The translations under genes were made by a program, and so were the position numbers. From positions 1-64,000 of the forward strand of contig UQHW01000003.1 in NCBI GenBank assembly GCA_900540935.1: a stretch of DNA of 64,000 bases, read 5' to 3'. Positions 8,917-16,958 of this stretch are shown in pieces. Positions within the stretch are counted from its first letter, which is position 1; the number at the start of each line of letters is the position of its first letter. The DNA is from an uncultured Collinsella sp. (GTDB taxonomy: Bacteria; Actinomycetota; Coriobacteriia; Coriobacteriales; Coriobacteriaceae). The notes beneath the pieces are model-generated. The model was not told the DNA's origin, did not search any database, and saw only the letters and a program-made list of their open reading frames with translations.

Positions 8917-9726
8917 ATGCTCAATAAAACGATTCCTGTCGGGGTCGATGGCTCGTCTGCCACGATTACGTCTTATGTTTTTGCTCCGACCGAAGATGCT
9001 TATGCTTTAAAACCGCTGCCTGCAGTTGTGGTCGTGCCGGGAGGCGGCTACGATCACGTTTCGCCGCGCGAAGGCGAGCCGGTAGCGCTCCGTTTGTTGG
9101 CGATGGGCTACCAAGCGTTTGTACTGAACTATTCGGTTGCTCCGGCTGTCTATCCGCTGGCATTGCAAGAACTCGCGCGGGCGGTCGATACCGTCCGAAG
9201 CCATGCGGCAGAGTACTGTGTCGATCCTGATCGGATTACGGTCATGGGTTTTTCGGCCGGTGGGCATCTAGTTGGCTTGCTCGGGGCGCTTTGGGACCAA
9301 CCCTGGCTTGCAGAGTCGATTGCGGCATCGCCTGAGTCGATTCGGCCTGACACACTTTGCTTGGGCTATCCGGTCGTAAGCTCGGGGGCCTATGCTCATC
9401 GTGGTTCATTTGAACACCTAACGGGTGCCGATGGCGCTTTGGCTCAAAAGTTGTCGATCGAGAATATGGTGGGCGAGGGCTTCCCCCGTACGTTCTTGTG
9501 GCATACCGCCGAGGATGCATCGGTACCAGTTCAAAATAGCCTCCTTCTTGCGCAGGCTCTTGCCGACCACGGGATTGGCTTTAGCCTACATGTCTTTCCG
9601 CATGGAAAGCATGGGGCATCGCTCGCCACGGCCCTAACGGCATTTAAGGGCTGCGCCGAGCATATTCAGCCACAAGTTCAGGGCTGGCCTGAACAGTTCG
9701 TTGCATGGGAGCGTGATGGACGATGA
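8917..9726 (+). CDS. Alpha/beta-hydrolase esterase (acetyl esterase type)
   Basis: This 269-residue serine hydrolase has an oxyanion segment PGGGYDHV near residue 41, a nucleophile elbow GFSAGGH (Ser near 113) and a C-terminal His in HGKHGAS near 230. The fold and size resemble acetylxylan/pectin acetyl esterases of the BD-FAE or Abhydrolase_3 group, and it has no signal peptide. The start at 8917 follows GAAAGGGAA. Its stop overlaps the start of the next gene by 4 bases (ATGA), so the two are co-translated. Removal of acetyl groups from imported pectin oligomers is the likely role. Confidence 0.8.
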   Translation: MLNKTIPVGVDGSSATITSYVFAPTEDAYALKPLPAVVVVPGGGYDHVSPREGEPVALRLLAMGYQAFVLNYSVAPAVYPLALQELARAVDTVRSHAAEYCVDPDRITVMGFSAGGHLVGLLGALWDQPWLAESIAASPESIRPDTLCLGYPVVSSGAYAHRGSFEHLTGADGALAQKLSIENMVGEGFPRTFLWHTAEDASVPVQNSLLLAQALADHGIGFSLHVFPHGKHGASLATALTAFKGCAEHIQPQVQGWPEQFVAWERDGR

Positions 9727-11888
9727 GCGAAAGTATCTATACGCTGCGCGTTTCGAGGGCTGCGGCAGGAGCGTATCCAACGATTTCCGATGCCTTGGCG
9801 GCAGCCGATCAGCTCTATCCGGTTGCCGAGCAACCGGTGATGATTCGCGTCGATCCGGGCGAGTATCGCGAGCGGGTCGAGATTCATCGCTCGCATGTGA
9901 CGATTGAGGGAGAGACGGCCGACAGCGTGCGTATCGTTGGCAGTCTATGTGCCAAGATGCCTTCGGAGGACGGCTCGGGCGTCGACGGCACGCTCGGCAC
10001 CTTTAGGACCTATACCGTTTTGGTCGATGCCGACGACGTGCGGCTCGAGAACCTCACAATCGTCAACGATGCCGGCGACGGTCGCGAGGTGGGGCAGGCG
10101 ATTGCCCTGTATGCCGATGGTGACCGTCTGGTTGTCGATGCCTGCTGCATTAAGGGACACCAGGACACGCTCTTTTTGGGGCCGCTGCCGCCGCGCGAGG
10201 CCAAGCCGGGCGGCTTTATAGGCCCCAAGCAGTTCGCCCCGCGCCGCGTGGGGCGGCAGTATTTTCGACGTTGCCGGATCGAGGGCGATGTCGACTTTAT
10301 CTTTGGCGGTGCGCGGGCCTACTTTGAGGGGTGTGAGATTCGCTCGCTCAACCGCGATATGGATGTCAACGGGTATGTAACGGCAGCCTCCACGCCTCAG
10401 GGCGAGCCGTACGGATTTGTGTTTCATGGCTGTTCGTTTACAGCCGATGAGGGCATTGCCCCCGGATCGGTCTATCTGGGTCGTCCATGGCGCGAGTGGG
10501 CCCAGACCGTTTTGCTCGAATGCTGGCTGGGCCCCCATATTTCACTCGAGGGCTGGTGGGATTGGAATAAGCCAGCGGCACATGACGGCACCCTGTATGC
10601 CGGCGGTGCCCTGTTTGGCCCGGCGGGTGATACTGCCGCTTGGGTGCCGTGGGCGCATTACCTGACCGGTCAGGATTCCGAACGCTATGCGCGTGACCGA
10701 GTGCTTGCCGGCACGGATGGTTGGGATCCCGAGGGCGGCGACGGTGATGCGGTAGAGACGGCCGGGCTATCTGCCAATGGCCGCACCGTGCACATCGAGA
10801 CGTACTACGAGGACGAACCTGCGCTGCGCGCCCGACTGAAGCGCGAGGGGCGCTCGGCCGCATTTACGGGCAAGACTCCCACAGACTTTGAGGCATGGAA
10901 GGCTGCGACCAGGACTCGTCTGTACGATATTATGGGTCTTTCGCTTATGGACCGCGCCCCGATTGAGATTCGTGAACTCAATCGCGTGCGGGTTGCCGGC
11001 AGCATCGTGCGTACTCATGCGGTGTTGCAGGTTGAGCACGATGTGTGGATGCCGTTTTACCTGTTGGAGCCGTCCCACCCCAAGCTTGACGAGCGGGGAC
11101 TCAAGCGCTGCTATATCTGCCCGCATGGTCACCAGGGGGCGGGTGCTGCAAGCATAGCCGGCGTTGCGGGCGTGCCGGCGGTCGATGATGCCGTGCGTAA
11201 GTTCAATTACGACTACGGTCTGCGTTTGGCGCGCATGGGTTACGTGACCGTTTGCCCCGATGCGCGTGGTTGGGGATACCGTCGTGACTGGAAGGGTCAG
11301 GGCGACGACGAGAACAGCTACCTGCGCGGTACGTGTCTGAATCAAGCACGTATGGCCGAGCCGCTGGGTCTTACGGTCGCGGGCCTCAACGCCTGGGACA
11401 ACATGCGCTTGATTGATTACTTGGAGACACGCGGTGACATTGCCATGGACGACCTGGGCTGCTTTGGTTTTTCGGGCGGCGGTTACATGACGTTGTACCT
11501 GTCCGCGCTCGACCCGCGCGTGCGCAAGGCGTTTGTCTCGGGCTATCTGTACGGCGTTGATGATTCGCTACTGCACCTCAACGGCAATTGCAGCTGCAAT
11601 TACACGCCTGGACTCTGGCGTCTGCTCGACATGGGCGACATTGCATCGCTTGTCGCGCCACGGCCGCTCTTGGTTCAGAGCTGCGAGAAAGACCATCTCA
11701 ACGGCGCCCGCGGGCTTGCGAACGTAGACGAGCAGCTCGATATCGTTCGCGACGCCTACGCGCTGCTGGGCAAGGACGAAAACCTTCTGCACGAGGTGTG
11801 TCCGGGTGGACACCATCTTGGCGTGGCGCATCTTGCCGAGGATATCGAATGGCTCGATTCGCAAGTTGCGGAATACGCCCACGCATAG
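9723..11888 (+). CDS. Fusion: CE8 pectin methylesterase + C-terminal alpha/beta-hydrolase esterase
   Basis: The 721-residue product has two catalytic halves. Residues 1 to about 350 form a CE8 pectinesterase beta-helix with GHQDTLF near 146, GDVDFIFGG near 188 (both catalytic Asp residues) and YLGRPWREW near 250. Residues 400 to 721 form an alpha/beta hydrolase with nucleophile GFSGGGY near 582, an Asp in CEKDH near 656 and a His in PGGHHLG near 695. This second half resembles large bacterial deacetylase or methylesterase families; CE19 is one candidate. No signal peptide is visible. One polypeptide could therefore remove methyl and possibly acetyl esters from imported pectin fragments. Confidence 0.88.
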   Translation: MSESIYTLRVSRAAAGAYPTISDALAAADQLYPVAEQPVMIRVDPGEYRERVEIHRSHVTIEGETADSVRIVGSLCAKMPSEDGSGVDGTLGTFRTYTVLVDADDVRLENLTIVNDAGDGREVGQAIALYADGDRLVVDACCIKGHQDTLFLGPLPPREAKPGGFIGPKQFAPRRVGRQYFRRCRIEGDVDFIFGGARAYFEGCEIRSLNRDMDVNGYVTAASTPQGEPYGFVFHGCSFTADEGIAPGSVYLGRPWREWAQTVLLECWLGPHISLEGWWDWNKPAAHDGTLYAGGALFGPAGDTAAWVPWAHYLTGQDSERYARDRVLAGTDGWDPEGGDGDAVETAGLSANGRTVHIETYYEDEPALRARLKREGRSAAFTGKTPTDFEAWKAATRTRLYDIMGLSLMDRAPIEIRELNRVRVAGSIVRTHAVLQVEHDVWMPFYLLEPSHPKLDERGLKRCYICPHGHQGAGAASIAGVAGVPAVDDAVRKFNYDYGLRLARMGYVTVCPDARGWGYRRDWKGQGDDENSYLRGTCLNQARMAEPLGLTVAGLNAWDNMRLIDYLETRGDIAMDDLGCFGFSGGGYMTLYLSALDPRVRKAFVSGYLYGVDDSLLHLNGNCSCNYTPGLWRLLDMGDIASLVAPRPLLVQSCEKDHLNGARGLANVDEQLDIVRDAYALLGKDENLLHEVCPGGHHLGVAHLAEDIEWLDSQVAEYAHA

Positions 11889-11956
11889 CCCCTCGGATGT
11901 TGCGAATGAACGGTATGTACCTGTATGACCGCCGGTGTGCGGGTGAGGAGAAGAAT

Positions 11957-12625
11957 ATGGAAACGAAAAACTTGAGCGAATCGACCATCTGCTGCTTTGG
12001 CGATTCGACCACCTGGGGCGATAACGGATGCGGCGGGGGAGGCAACGATATCTCCTGGACTTCGCACCTGGGTGCGCTGCTGGGCGGCGCTACGATCGAG
12101 AACTTTGGTATTAAGGGTTCGCGTATTGCCGTCAAGGCCGACCGTAGCGATTCGTTTGTCGAGCGCTTGGACGGCATCGATCACACGGCAGATATCTGCA
12201 TCGTCTTTGGCGGCGTGAACGACTTTAGCCGTAACGTGCCGCTGGGAGAGCTGGGCAGCACGGACGTGCACGAGTTCTACGGTGCGCTCGACTACCTGAT
12301 CCGCACCATCACGGCGCGCTCGCCTCAGGCAAAGCTGGTGTTTATGACGCCGTGCAAGACGAGCGGCAAACACGAGAAGGATATTCCGGCAAGCAACGAG
12401 GCCAACCATCTGGGCCTGACGCAAGACGCCTATGTGCAGGCGATGCTGGAGGTTTGCGACCGCTACTCGGTGCCGGCGATCAACCTCTATGCGCAAAGCG
12501 GTATCAGCCCGTTTTTGCCGGAGCACCGCGAGCTCTACATGCCGGACGGTCTGCATTACAGCCCTGCCGGCTATGAGCGCCTGGCGCATCGCATCGCTGC
12601 GGGCCTCACCGCCGTTTGCCGTTAA
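11957..12625 (+). CDS. SGNH/GDSL hydrolase, probable pectin or rhamnogalacturonan acetylesterase
   Basis: This 222-residue esterase has the SGNH blocks: FGDS at residues 14-17 (nucleophile Ser17), GGVND at 85-89 and PDGLHYS with Asp197 and His200. It has no signal peptide. The ATG at 11957 follows GAGGAGAAG; longer upstream reading frames overlap the previous gene. Its position between pectin methylesterase and GH105 points to deacetylation of pectic oligomers, but the exact substrate cannot be read from the sequence. Confidence 0.82.
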   Translation: METKNLSESTICCFGDSTTWGDNGCGGGGNDISWTSHLGALLGGATIENFGIKGSRIAVKADRSDSFVERLDGIDHTADICIVFGGVNDFSRNVPLGELGSTDVHEFYGALDYLIRTITARSPQAKLVFMTPCKTSGKHEKDIPASNEANHLGLTQDAYVQAMLEVCDRYSVPAINLYAQSGISPFLPEHRELYMPDGLHYSPAGYERLAHRIAAGLTAVCR

Positions 12626-12639
12626 AAGTTTGCCGTTCA

Positions 12640-12707
12640 CGGGGATTATAGGGTTAACGTTCACCCTATAATCCCCGTTCGCGTTACACTAGGGGAAACG
12701 TTCACCC
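12640..12707 (+). promoter_or_regulatory. Operator inside a larger palindrome, upstream of GH105
   Basis: A perfect 15-bp inverted repeat (12640-12654 with 12663-12677, CGGGGATTATAGGGT) has its centre at TAACGTTC, so the operator-like GGGTTAACGTTCACCC is at its tip. A second partial site AAACGTTCACCC lies at 12697-12707, just before the GH105 start. No T run follows the hairpin. Confidence 0.65.
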
Positions 12708-12732
12708 ATCAATAACTTCAGAGGGGACAGCA

Positions 12733-13968
12733 ATGGGTTGCAATCAGATTCTGGACCGTTATATCGAGCAGTTGATCGAGACCTCTACGCCTCAGGCGCC
12801 GGCCTGGAATATCGAAAAGCTTCGCGCCGGCAAGGAGAACACCTGGAATTACATTGACGGCTGCATGATCAAGGCACTCATCGAGCTGTACGAGATCACC
12901 GGCGAGCAGCGTTACCTGACCTTCGCCGACGACTATATCGACTTCTTTGTCCAGGATGACGGCACCATCAAGCATTACGATCCCCAGGAGTACAACCTCG
13001 ACAACGTCAACGCGGGCAAAACCCTCTACAAACTCTATGACCTGGTGGGCAAGCCCAAGTACCGTGCCGCCATGGATACCATCTACCGTCAGCTCGAGAC
13101 CCAGCCGCGTACCAAAGAGGGTGTGTTTTGGCACAAAGCCGTCTACCCCAACCAGATCTGGCTCGACGGTATGTATATGGCGCAGCCGTTCTACATGCAG
13201 TACGAGCTGAGCTTCCACAACCGCCGTGCCTGCTCGGATAGCTTCCATATGTTCCAGGTGGTGCACGACCTGATGCGCAACCCCCTCAACGGCCTGTACT
13301 ATCACGCTTACGACGCGAGCCGCAAGCAGTTCTGGTGCGATCCCGTCACCGGCCTTTCGGCCAACTTCTGGCTGCGCGCCGAGGGCTGGTTCGCCATGGC
13401 GCTCATCGATACCTGGGAGCTCATGCCGCCCTCGATGTCGGCCGAGAAGGACGAGATCCGCAAGATGTTCCACGACCTGATCGACGCCATGCTGCCGTAT
13501 CAGGACGAGAAGACCGGCATGTGGCACCAGGTCATCAACCTGCCCAATATCGCCCCCAACTATCTGGAGGAGTCGGGCAGCGCCATCTTTGCCAACGCCA
13601 TCATGAAGGGCGTGCGCCTGGGCGTGCTGGGCGAGCGCTACTACCAGTACGGCCGCCGTGCGTTTGACGGCATCTGCGACACGTGCCTGTCCGAGCGCGA
13701 CGGACAGCTGGCGCTCGACAACATCTGCCTGGTGGCGGGTCTTGGCAACACCGCGCACCGCGAGGGCACGTTTGGCTACTACATGAGCGAGCCCGTCGTC
13801 AAAAACGACGCGAAGGGCGTGGCGCCGCTGGTGCTTGCCTATATCGAGACCATGCATCATGACAAGCTTGCCGGTAAGCGCGATCCGCTTGCCCCTTCGG
13901 GCGTGTGCTCCATCGACGACCCGTTTGGCGGCTACACGCCGGGCATCAATGCGTGCAAGGAGGTCTAG
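12733..13968 (+). CDS. GH105 unsaturated rhamnogalacturonyl/galacturonyl hydrolase
   Basis: GH105 enzymes hydrate the 4,5-double bond of unsaturated uronyl residues left by pectate or rhamnogalacturonan lyases, releasing 4-deoxy-5-keto-uronate. The 411-residue protein is an alpha/alpha-barrel. It has the catalytic-region motif WLDGMYMAQPF with Asp145, equivalent to the YteR catalytic Asp. The later segment NFWLRAEGWFAMAL is also typical. It is cytoplasmic. Its product would feed the dhuI/dhuD pair at 26,842-28,524. Two operator-like sites precede it. Confidence 0.92.
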   Translation: MGCNQILDRYIEQLIETSTPQAPAWNIEKLRAGKENTWNYIDGCMIKALIELYEITGEQRYLTFADDYIDFFVQDDGTIKHYDPQEYNLDNVNAGKTLYKLYDLVGKPKYRAAMDTIYRQLETQPRTKEGVFWHKAVYPNQIWLDGMYMAQPFYMQYELSFHNRRACSDSFHMFQVVHDLMRNPLNGLYYHAYDASRKQFWCDPVTGLSANFWLRAEGWFAMALIDTWELMPPSMSAEKDEIRKMFHDLIDAMLPYQDEKTGMWHQVINLPNIAPNYLEESGSAIFANAIMKGVRLGVLGERYYQYGRRAFDGICDTCLSERDGQLALDNICLVAGLGNTAHREGTFGYYMSEPVVKNDAKGVAPLVLAYIETMHHDKLAGKRDPLAPSGVCSIDDPFGGYTPGINACKEV

Positions 13969-13970
13969 GC

Positions 13971-14888
13971 ATGGCGCAGTCGAAAGGCGCACTGAGCGTC
14001 GGCGTGCGCCTGCACGACCTGCCCGAGGGTACGGTCGAGGAGCGCATTCGCATGGCAGGCAAACTGGGTTTCTCGTGCATTCAGCTGCCGAGCAAAGTAC
14101 TCTACAAGTCCTTTGGCATTAACCGTTCCGGCCTTACGCACGAACTCGCCGACCATCTGCGCGAGGTGCTCGACACCAACGGCGTGCAGGTGGCGGTGCT
14201 CGGCTGCTATAAAAACCTGGCAACGCCCGATCAGAATCAACTGGTGGATACCTATGCCGAGTACGAGGCGTGCCTGAGGTTCGCGCGCTGGCTTGGGGGC
14301 TGTCCGGTGGGGACCGAGACGGGGCGCCCTAACGCGCAGAACAAGATGGCCGATGACCGTTTTTCGGCCGCTGCGCTCGATGCGTTTTGCAAAGGACTCG
14401 CACGCGTGTGCTCGATGGCCGAAAAGGAGGGCGGCGAGCTTCTGATCGAGCCCGGTTGGAACGAGATCGTCAATACGCCCGAGCGCTGCCGCGAGGTTCT
14501 GGAGCGCGTCCCGAGCCCGGCGCTCGGCGTGATCTACGACCCGGTGTCGCTGCTGCATCCCACGATCGTCGGTGAGGCTTCCGAGCAGGTGTCGCGTATG
14601 TTGCACCTGTGCGGCAGCAAGATTCGCGTGCTGCATGCAAAGGACTACGAGATCGTAGACAACGAGGACCAGGATGGCTGGTGTGATGGCTCGGGCTCTC
14701 GTTTGGTATGCCACGGCGCCTGTACGTGCGGAAACTTTGATTTTGAGGCTATTGCCGCCTGGGCCGCGGCCGCGCGACCGGGCATTATGACCGTTATCGA
14801 GAACAGCACACCGTCCACGGTCGAGCGTTCGCGCGACGAGCTGCTGCGCATGGGCCGCAGCGTGATGTGCGAGCACGTGATTCTGTAA
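13971..14888 (+). CDS. Sugar phosphate isomerase/epimerase, TIM-barrel (AP endonuclease 2-like)
   Basis: The 305-residue protein has the pattern of xylose-isomerase-like TIM barrels: an early GFSCIQLP strand, central EPGWNEIVNTP, IYDPVSLLHP, and LHAKDYEI with metal-ligand candidates Glu, Asp and His. The family includes isomerases, epimerases and dehydratases, so the substrate cannot be fixed. It starts 2 nt after the GH105 stop, with the ribosome site AAGGAGG inside that gene's end, so the two are translationally coupled. A role in uronate or oligosaccharide handling is inferred. Confidence 0.75.
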   Translation: MAQSKGALSVGVRLHDLPEGTVEERIRMAGKLGFSCIQLPSKVLYKSFGINRSGLTHELADHLREVLDTNGVQVAVLGCYKNLATPDQNQLVDTYAEYEACLRFARWLGGCPVGTETGRPNAQNKMADDRFSAAALDAFCKGLARVCSMAEKEGGELLIEPGWNEIVNTPERCREVLERVPSPALGVIYDPVSLLHPTIVGEASEQVSRMLHLCGSKIRVLHAKDYEIVDNEDQDGWCDGSGSRLVCHGACTCGNFDFEAIAAWAAAARPGIMTVIENSTPSTVERSRDELLRMGRSVMCEHVIL

Positions 14889-14938
14889 CGAAGCAGGTTG
14901 GCGAAAGAGATTGTCGTAGAGGTCCAGGAGAGGAACCG

Positions 14939-16156
14939 ATGGCTATTCATATTGTTGAGGAAGCGAACCGTTGCCTTGGGTGCAAGAAGGCGTTCTGCCA
15001 GCTTAAGGGCTGCCCGGTGCAGACGCCTATTCCGCAGGTCATTGACTTGTTCAAGCAGCGTCGTTTGGAAGAGGCAGGTGAGCTGCTGTTCCAGAACAAC
15101 CCCATGAGCGCGGTCTGCTCCATGATCTGCAACCATTCGGGTCAGTGCGAGGGCGCGTGCATCCAGGGCCGCAAGGGTGCGCCGGTGCATTTTTCGAGTA
15201 TCGAGAACTATATCTCGACTGCGTATTTGGATCGTAAGGAGTGGAAGCCCGCGCCGTCGTGCGGCAAGCAGGTTGCCGTGGTCGGTTCCGGTCCTGCCGG
15301 CATTACCGTGGCCATTAAGATGGCCCAGCTGGGCTGTGCCGTCACGGTGTTTGAACAGCGCCCCGAGATCGGCGGCGTGCTGGAGTACGGCATCCCCGAG
15401 TTTCGCCTGCCCCGCGCTCTCGTGCAAAAGTACCGTCACGTGATGTGCTCGCTTGGCGTGCGCGTCCGTCCCTCGACCACCATCGGTGGCGCGCTGCATA
15501 TCGACGACCTGCTGCGCGACGGCTACGATGCGGTCTTTGTCGGTACCGGTACCTGGCGTGCCCGCAAGCTGGGTATTCCCGGCGAGTCGCGTGGCAACGT
15601 ACTGTTTGGTATCGATTACCTAGTCGATCCCACGAGCGTGGCGATCGGTCAGAACGTGGCGGTTATCGGCGCCGGTAACGTGGCAATGGATGTTGCCCGC
15701 ACTGCCCTGCGCTCGGGTGCTCGCAAGGTTACCGTGTATGCCCGATCGCGCCATATCTCGGCCATCGATGACGAGGTCGAGCTGACCGAGCTTGACGGTG
15801 CCGAGATCGTGCGCGGCAAGGCGATCTGCGCCATCGATGATAACGGTCCGGTGTTCGAGACGGCTATCTTTGACGAGGACGACAACGTGGTGGGCTACGA
15901 GGAAGAACTTGACCATGTGCCCGCCGACACGGTTGTGATTGCGGCCTCGCAGGTGCCCAAGGACAAACTGGTGCTTACGACGGGCGGTCTGGAGACCGAC
16001 CATCGCGGTCTTCTTTCGGTCGATGAGCACGGCATGACCACCGTGCCTGGCGTCTTTGCCGCCGGCGACGTCGTCAACGGCCCGCTCACTGTGGTCCATG
16101 CTGTAGCCGGCGCCAAGCTCGCCGTCGAAGGCATGACCAGCTACCTGGGCCTCTAA
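14939..16156 (+). CDS. NAD(P)-dependent Fe-S flavoprotein, GltD-like
   Basis: This 405-residue protein resembles the glutamate synthase small subunit and other stand-alone GltD-like oxidoreductases. Residues 12-25 hold Cys12, Cys15, Cys20 and Cys25, and a second Cys set follows in VCSMICNHSGQCEGAC, as for two 4Fe-4S clusters. An FAD-binding GSGPAG motif and an NAD(P)-binding GAGNVAMD motif follow. No large subunit lies nearby, so it may pass electrons to a separate partner. It follows the TIM-barrel gene by 50 nt and may belong to the same transcript. Its role in pectin use is unclear. Confidence 0.78.
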   Translation: MAIHIVEEANRCLGCKKAFCQLKGCPVQTPIPQVIDLFKQRRLEEAGELLFQNNPMSAVCSMICNHSGQCEGACIQGRKGAPVHFSSIENYISTAYLDRKEWKPAPSCGKQVAVVGSGPAGITVAIKMAQLGCAVTVFEQRPEIGGVLEYGIPEFRLPRALVQKYRHVMCSLGVRVRPSTTIGGALHIDDLLRDGYDAVFVGTGTWRARKLGIPGESRGNVLFGIDYLVDPTSVAIGQNVAVIGAGNVAMDVARTALRSGARKVTVYARSRHISAIDDEVELTELDGAEIVRGKAICAIDDNGPVFETAIFDEDDNVVGYEEELDHVPADTVVIAASQVPKDKLVLTTGGLETDHRGLLSVDEHGMTTVPGVFAAGDVVNGPLTVVHAVAGAKLAVEGMTSYLGL

Positions 16157-16171
16157 CCCATCCCACCCATC

Positions 16172-16243
16172 AGTTGCGGTGAAATACGGACTGTTTTGGC
16201 TGTCAAAGGCCTCATCTACTCCGTATTCCACCGCAACTTTTTT
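16172..16243. repeat. Intergenic palindrome, GTTGCGGTG family, copy 1
   Basis: AGTTGCGGTGAAATACGGA (16172-16190) pairs with 16220-16238 with one mismatch and runs into TTTTTT. The outer bases (CCCACC...GGGTGGG) also pair. It lies between convergent genes and probably serves as their shared terminator. Confidence 0.8.
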
Positions 16244-16253
16244 GTGGGGTGGG

Positions 16254-16958
16254 CTAGAGACGCTGCATGCGGTACCCGACACCCATGTGCGTCTGAATCA
16301 TCTTGGGGTGAGAGGGGTCTGCCTCGATCTTCTTGCGCAGGGTGCGCATGAACACGCGCAGGCTCGCCAGATCGCTGTCCCAGCTCGTGCCCCATATCTC
16401 GCGGGTGATGAAGGTGTGGGTGAGCACCCTGTCGATGTTTTTCGCCAGAAGGACGAGCAATTTGTACTCGGTTGGGGTGAGCGAGAGCTCGCGTCCGTCT
16501 TTCGTCGCGTATCCCGCGGCGTAGTCGATATGCAGCGGACCGTTGTCGAACGTGCTCGCTTCTGTCGACTCGCTCGACGCCATCGAGGAGCGCCTCAAAT
16601 TCGCACGGACGCGCGCGAGCAACTCATCCACAGAAAAGGGCTTGGTGAGGTAGTCGTCTGCCCCTGCGTCAAGTGCTGCAATCTTGTCGGAATCTTCGGA
16701 GCGCGCCGAAATGACGATAATGGGGACTGCCGACCAGCTTCGGATCTTCGTGATGACCTCGATACCGTCAATGTCGGGAAGGCCGAGGTCGAGCATGATG
16801 AGGCTGGGGCCGTGCGACACCGCATCCATGATGGCGGCCTGGCCGTTGCAAACCTTGCTCACGACGTAGCCGTGGAGGTCAAGCGCAGTCGAAACGAGGT
16901 TTTGAACGGTCAGGTCATCTTCGACCAGGAGGATGCGTGGCTTAGTGGCATTATTCAT
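16254..16958 (-). CDS. kdpE: Response regulator of the Kdp potassium system
   Basis: KdpE is the DNA-binding response regulator that activates the potassium pump operon when phosphorylated by KdpD. The 234-residue protein has a receiver domain with acidic residues Asp14 and Asp15, phospho-acceptor Asp57 in IMLDLGLPD, and Lys106 in LTKPF. An OmpR-type winged helix follows (about residues 135-230, ending GVGYRMQRL). The start at 16958 lies within the end of kdpD, an 8-base overlap that indicates translational coupling. An upstream extension of the frame is antisense-like and not typical of the family. Confidence 0.93.
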   Translation of the reverse strand: MNNATKPRILLVEDDLTVQNLVSTALDLHGYVVSKVCNGQAAIMDAVSHGPSLIMLDLGLPDIDGIEVITKIRSWSAVPIIVISARSEDSDKIAALDAGADDYLTKPFSVDELLARVRANLRRSSMASSESTEASTFDNGPLHIDYAAGYATKDGRELSLTPTEYKLLVLLAKNIDRVLTHTFITREIWGTSWDSDLASLRVFMRTLRKKIEADPSHPKMIQTHMGVGYRMQRL

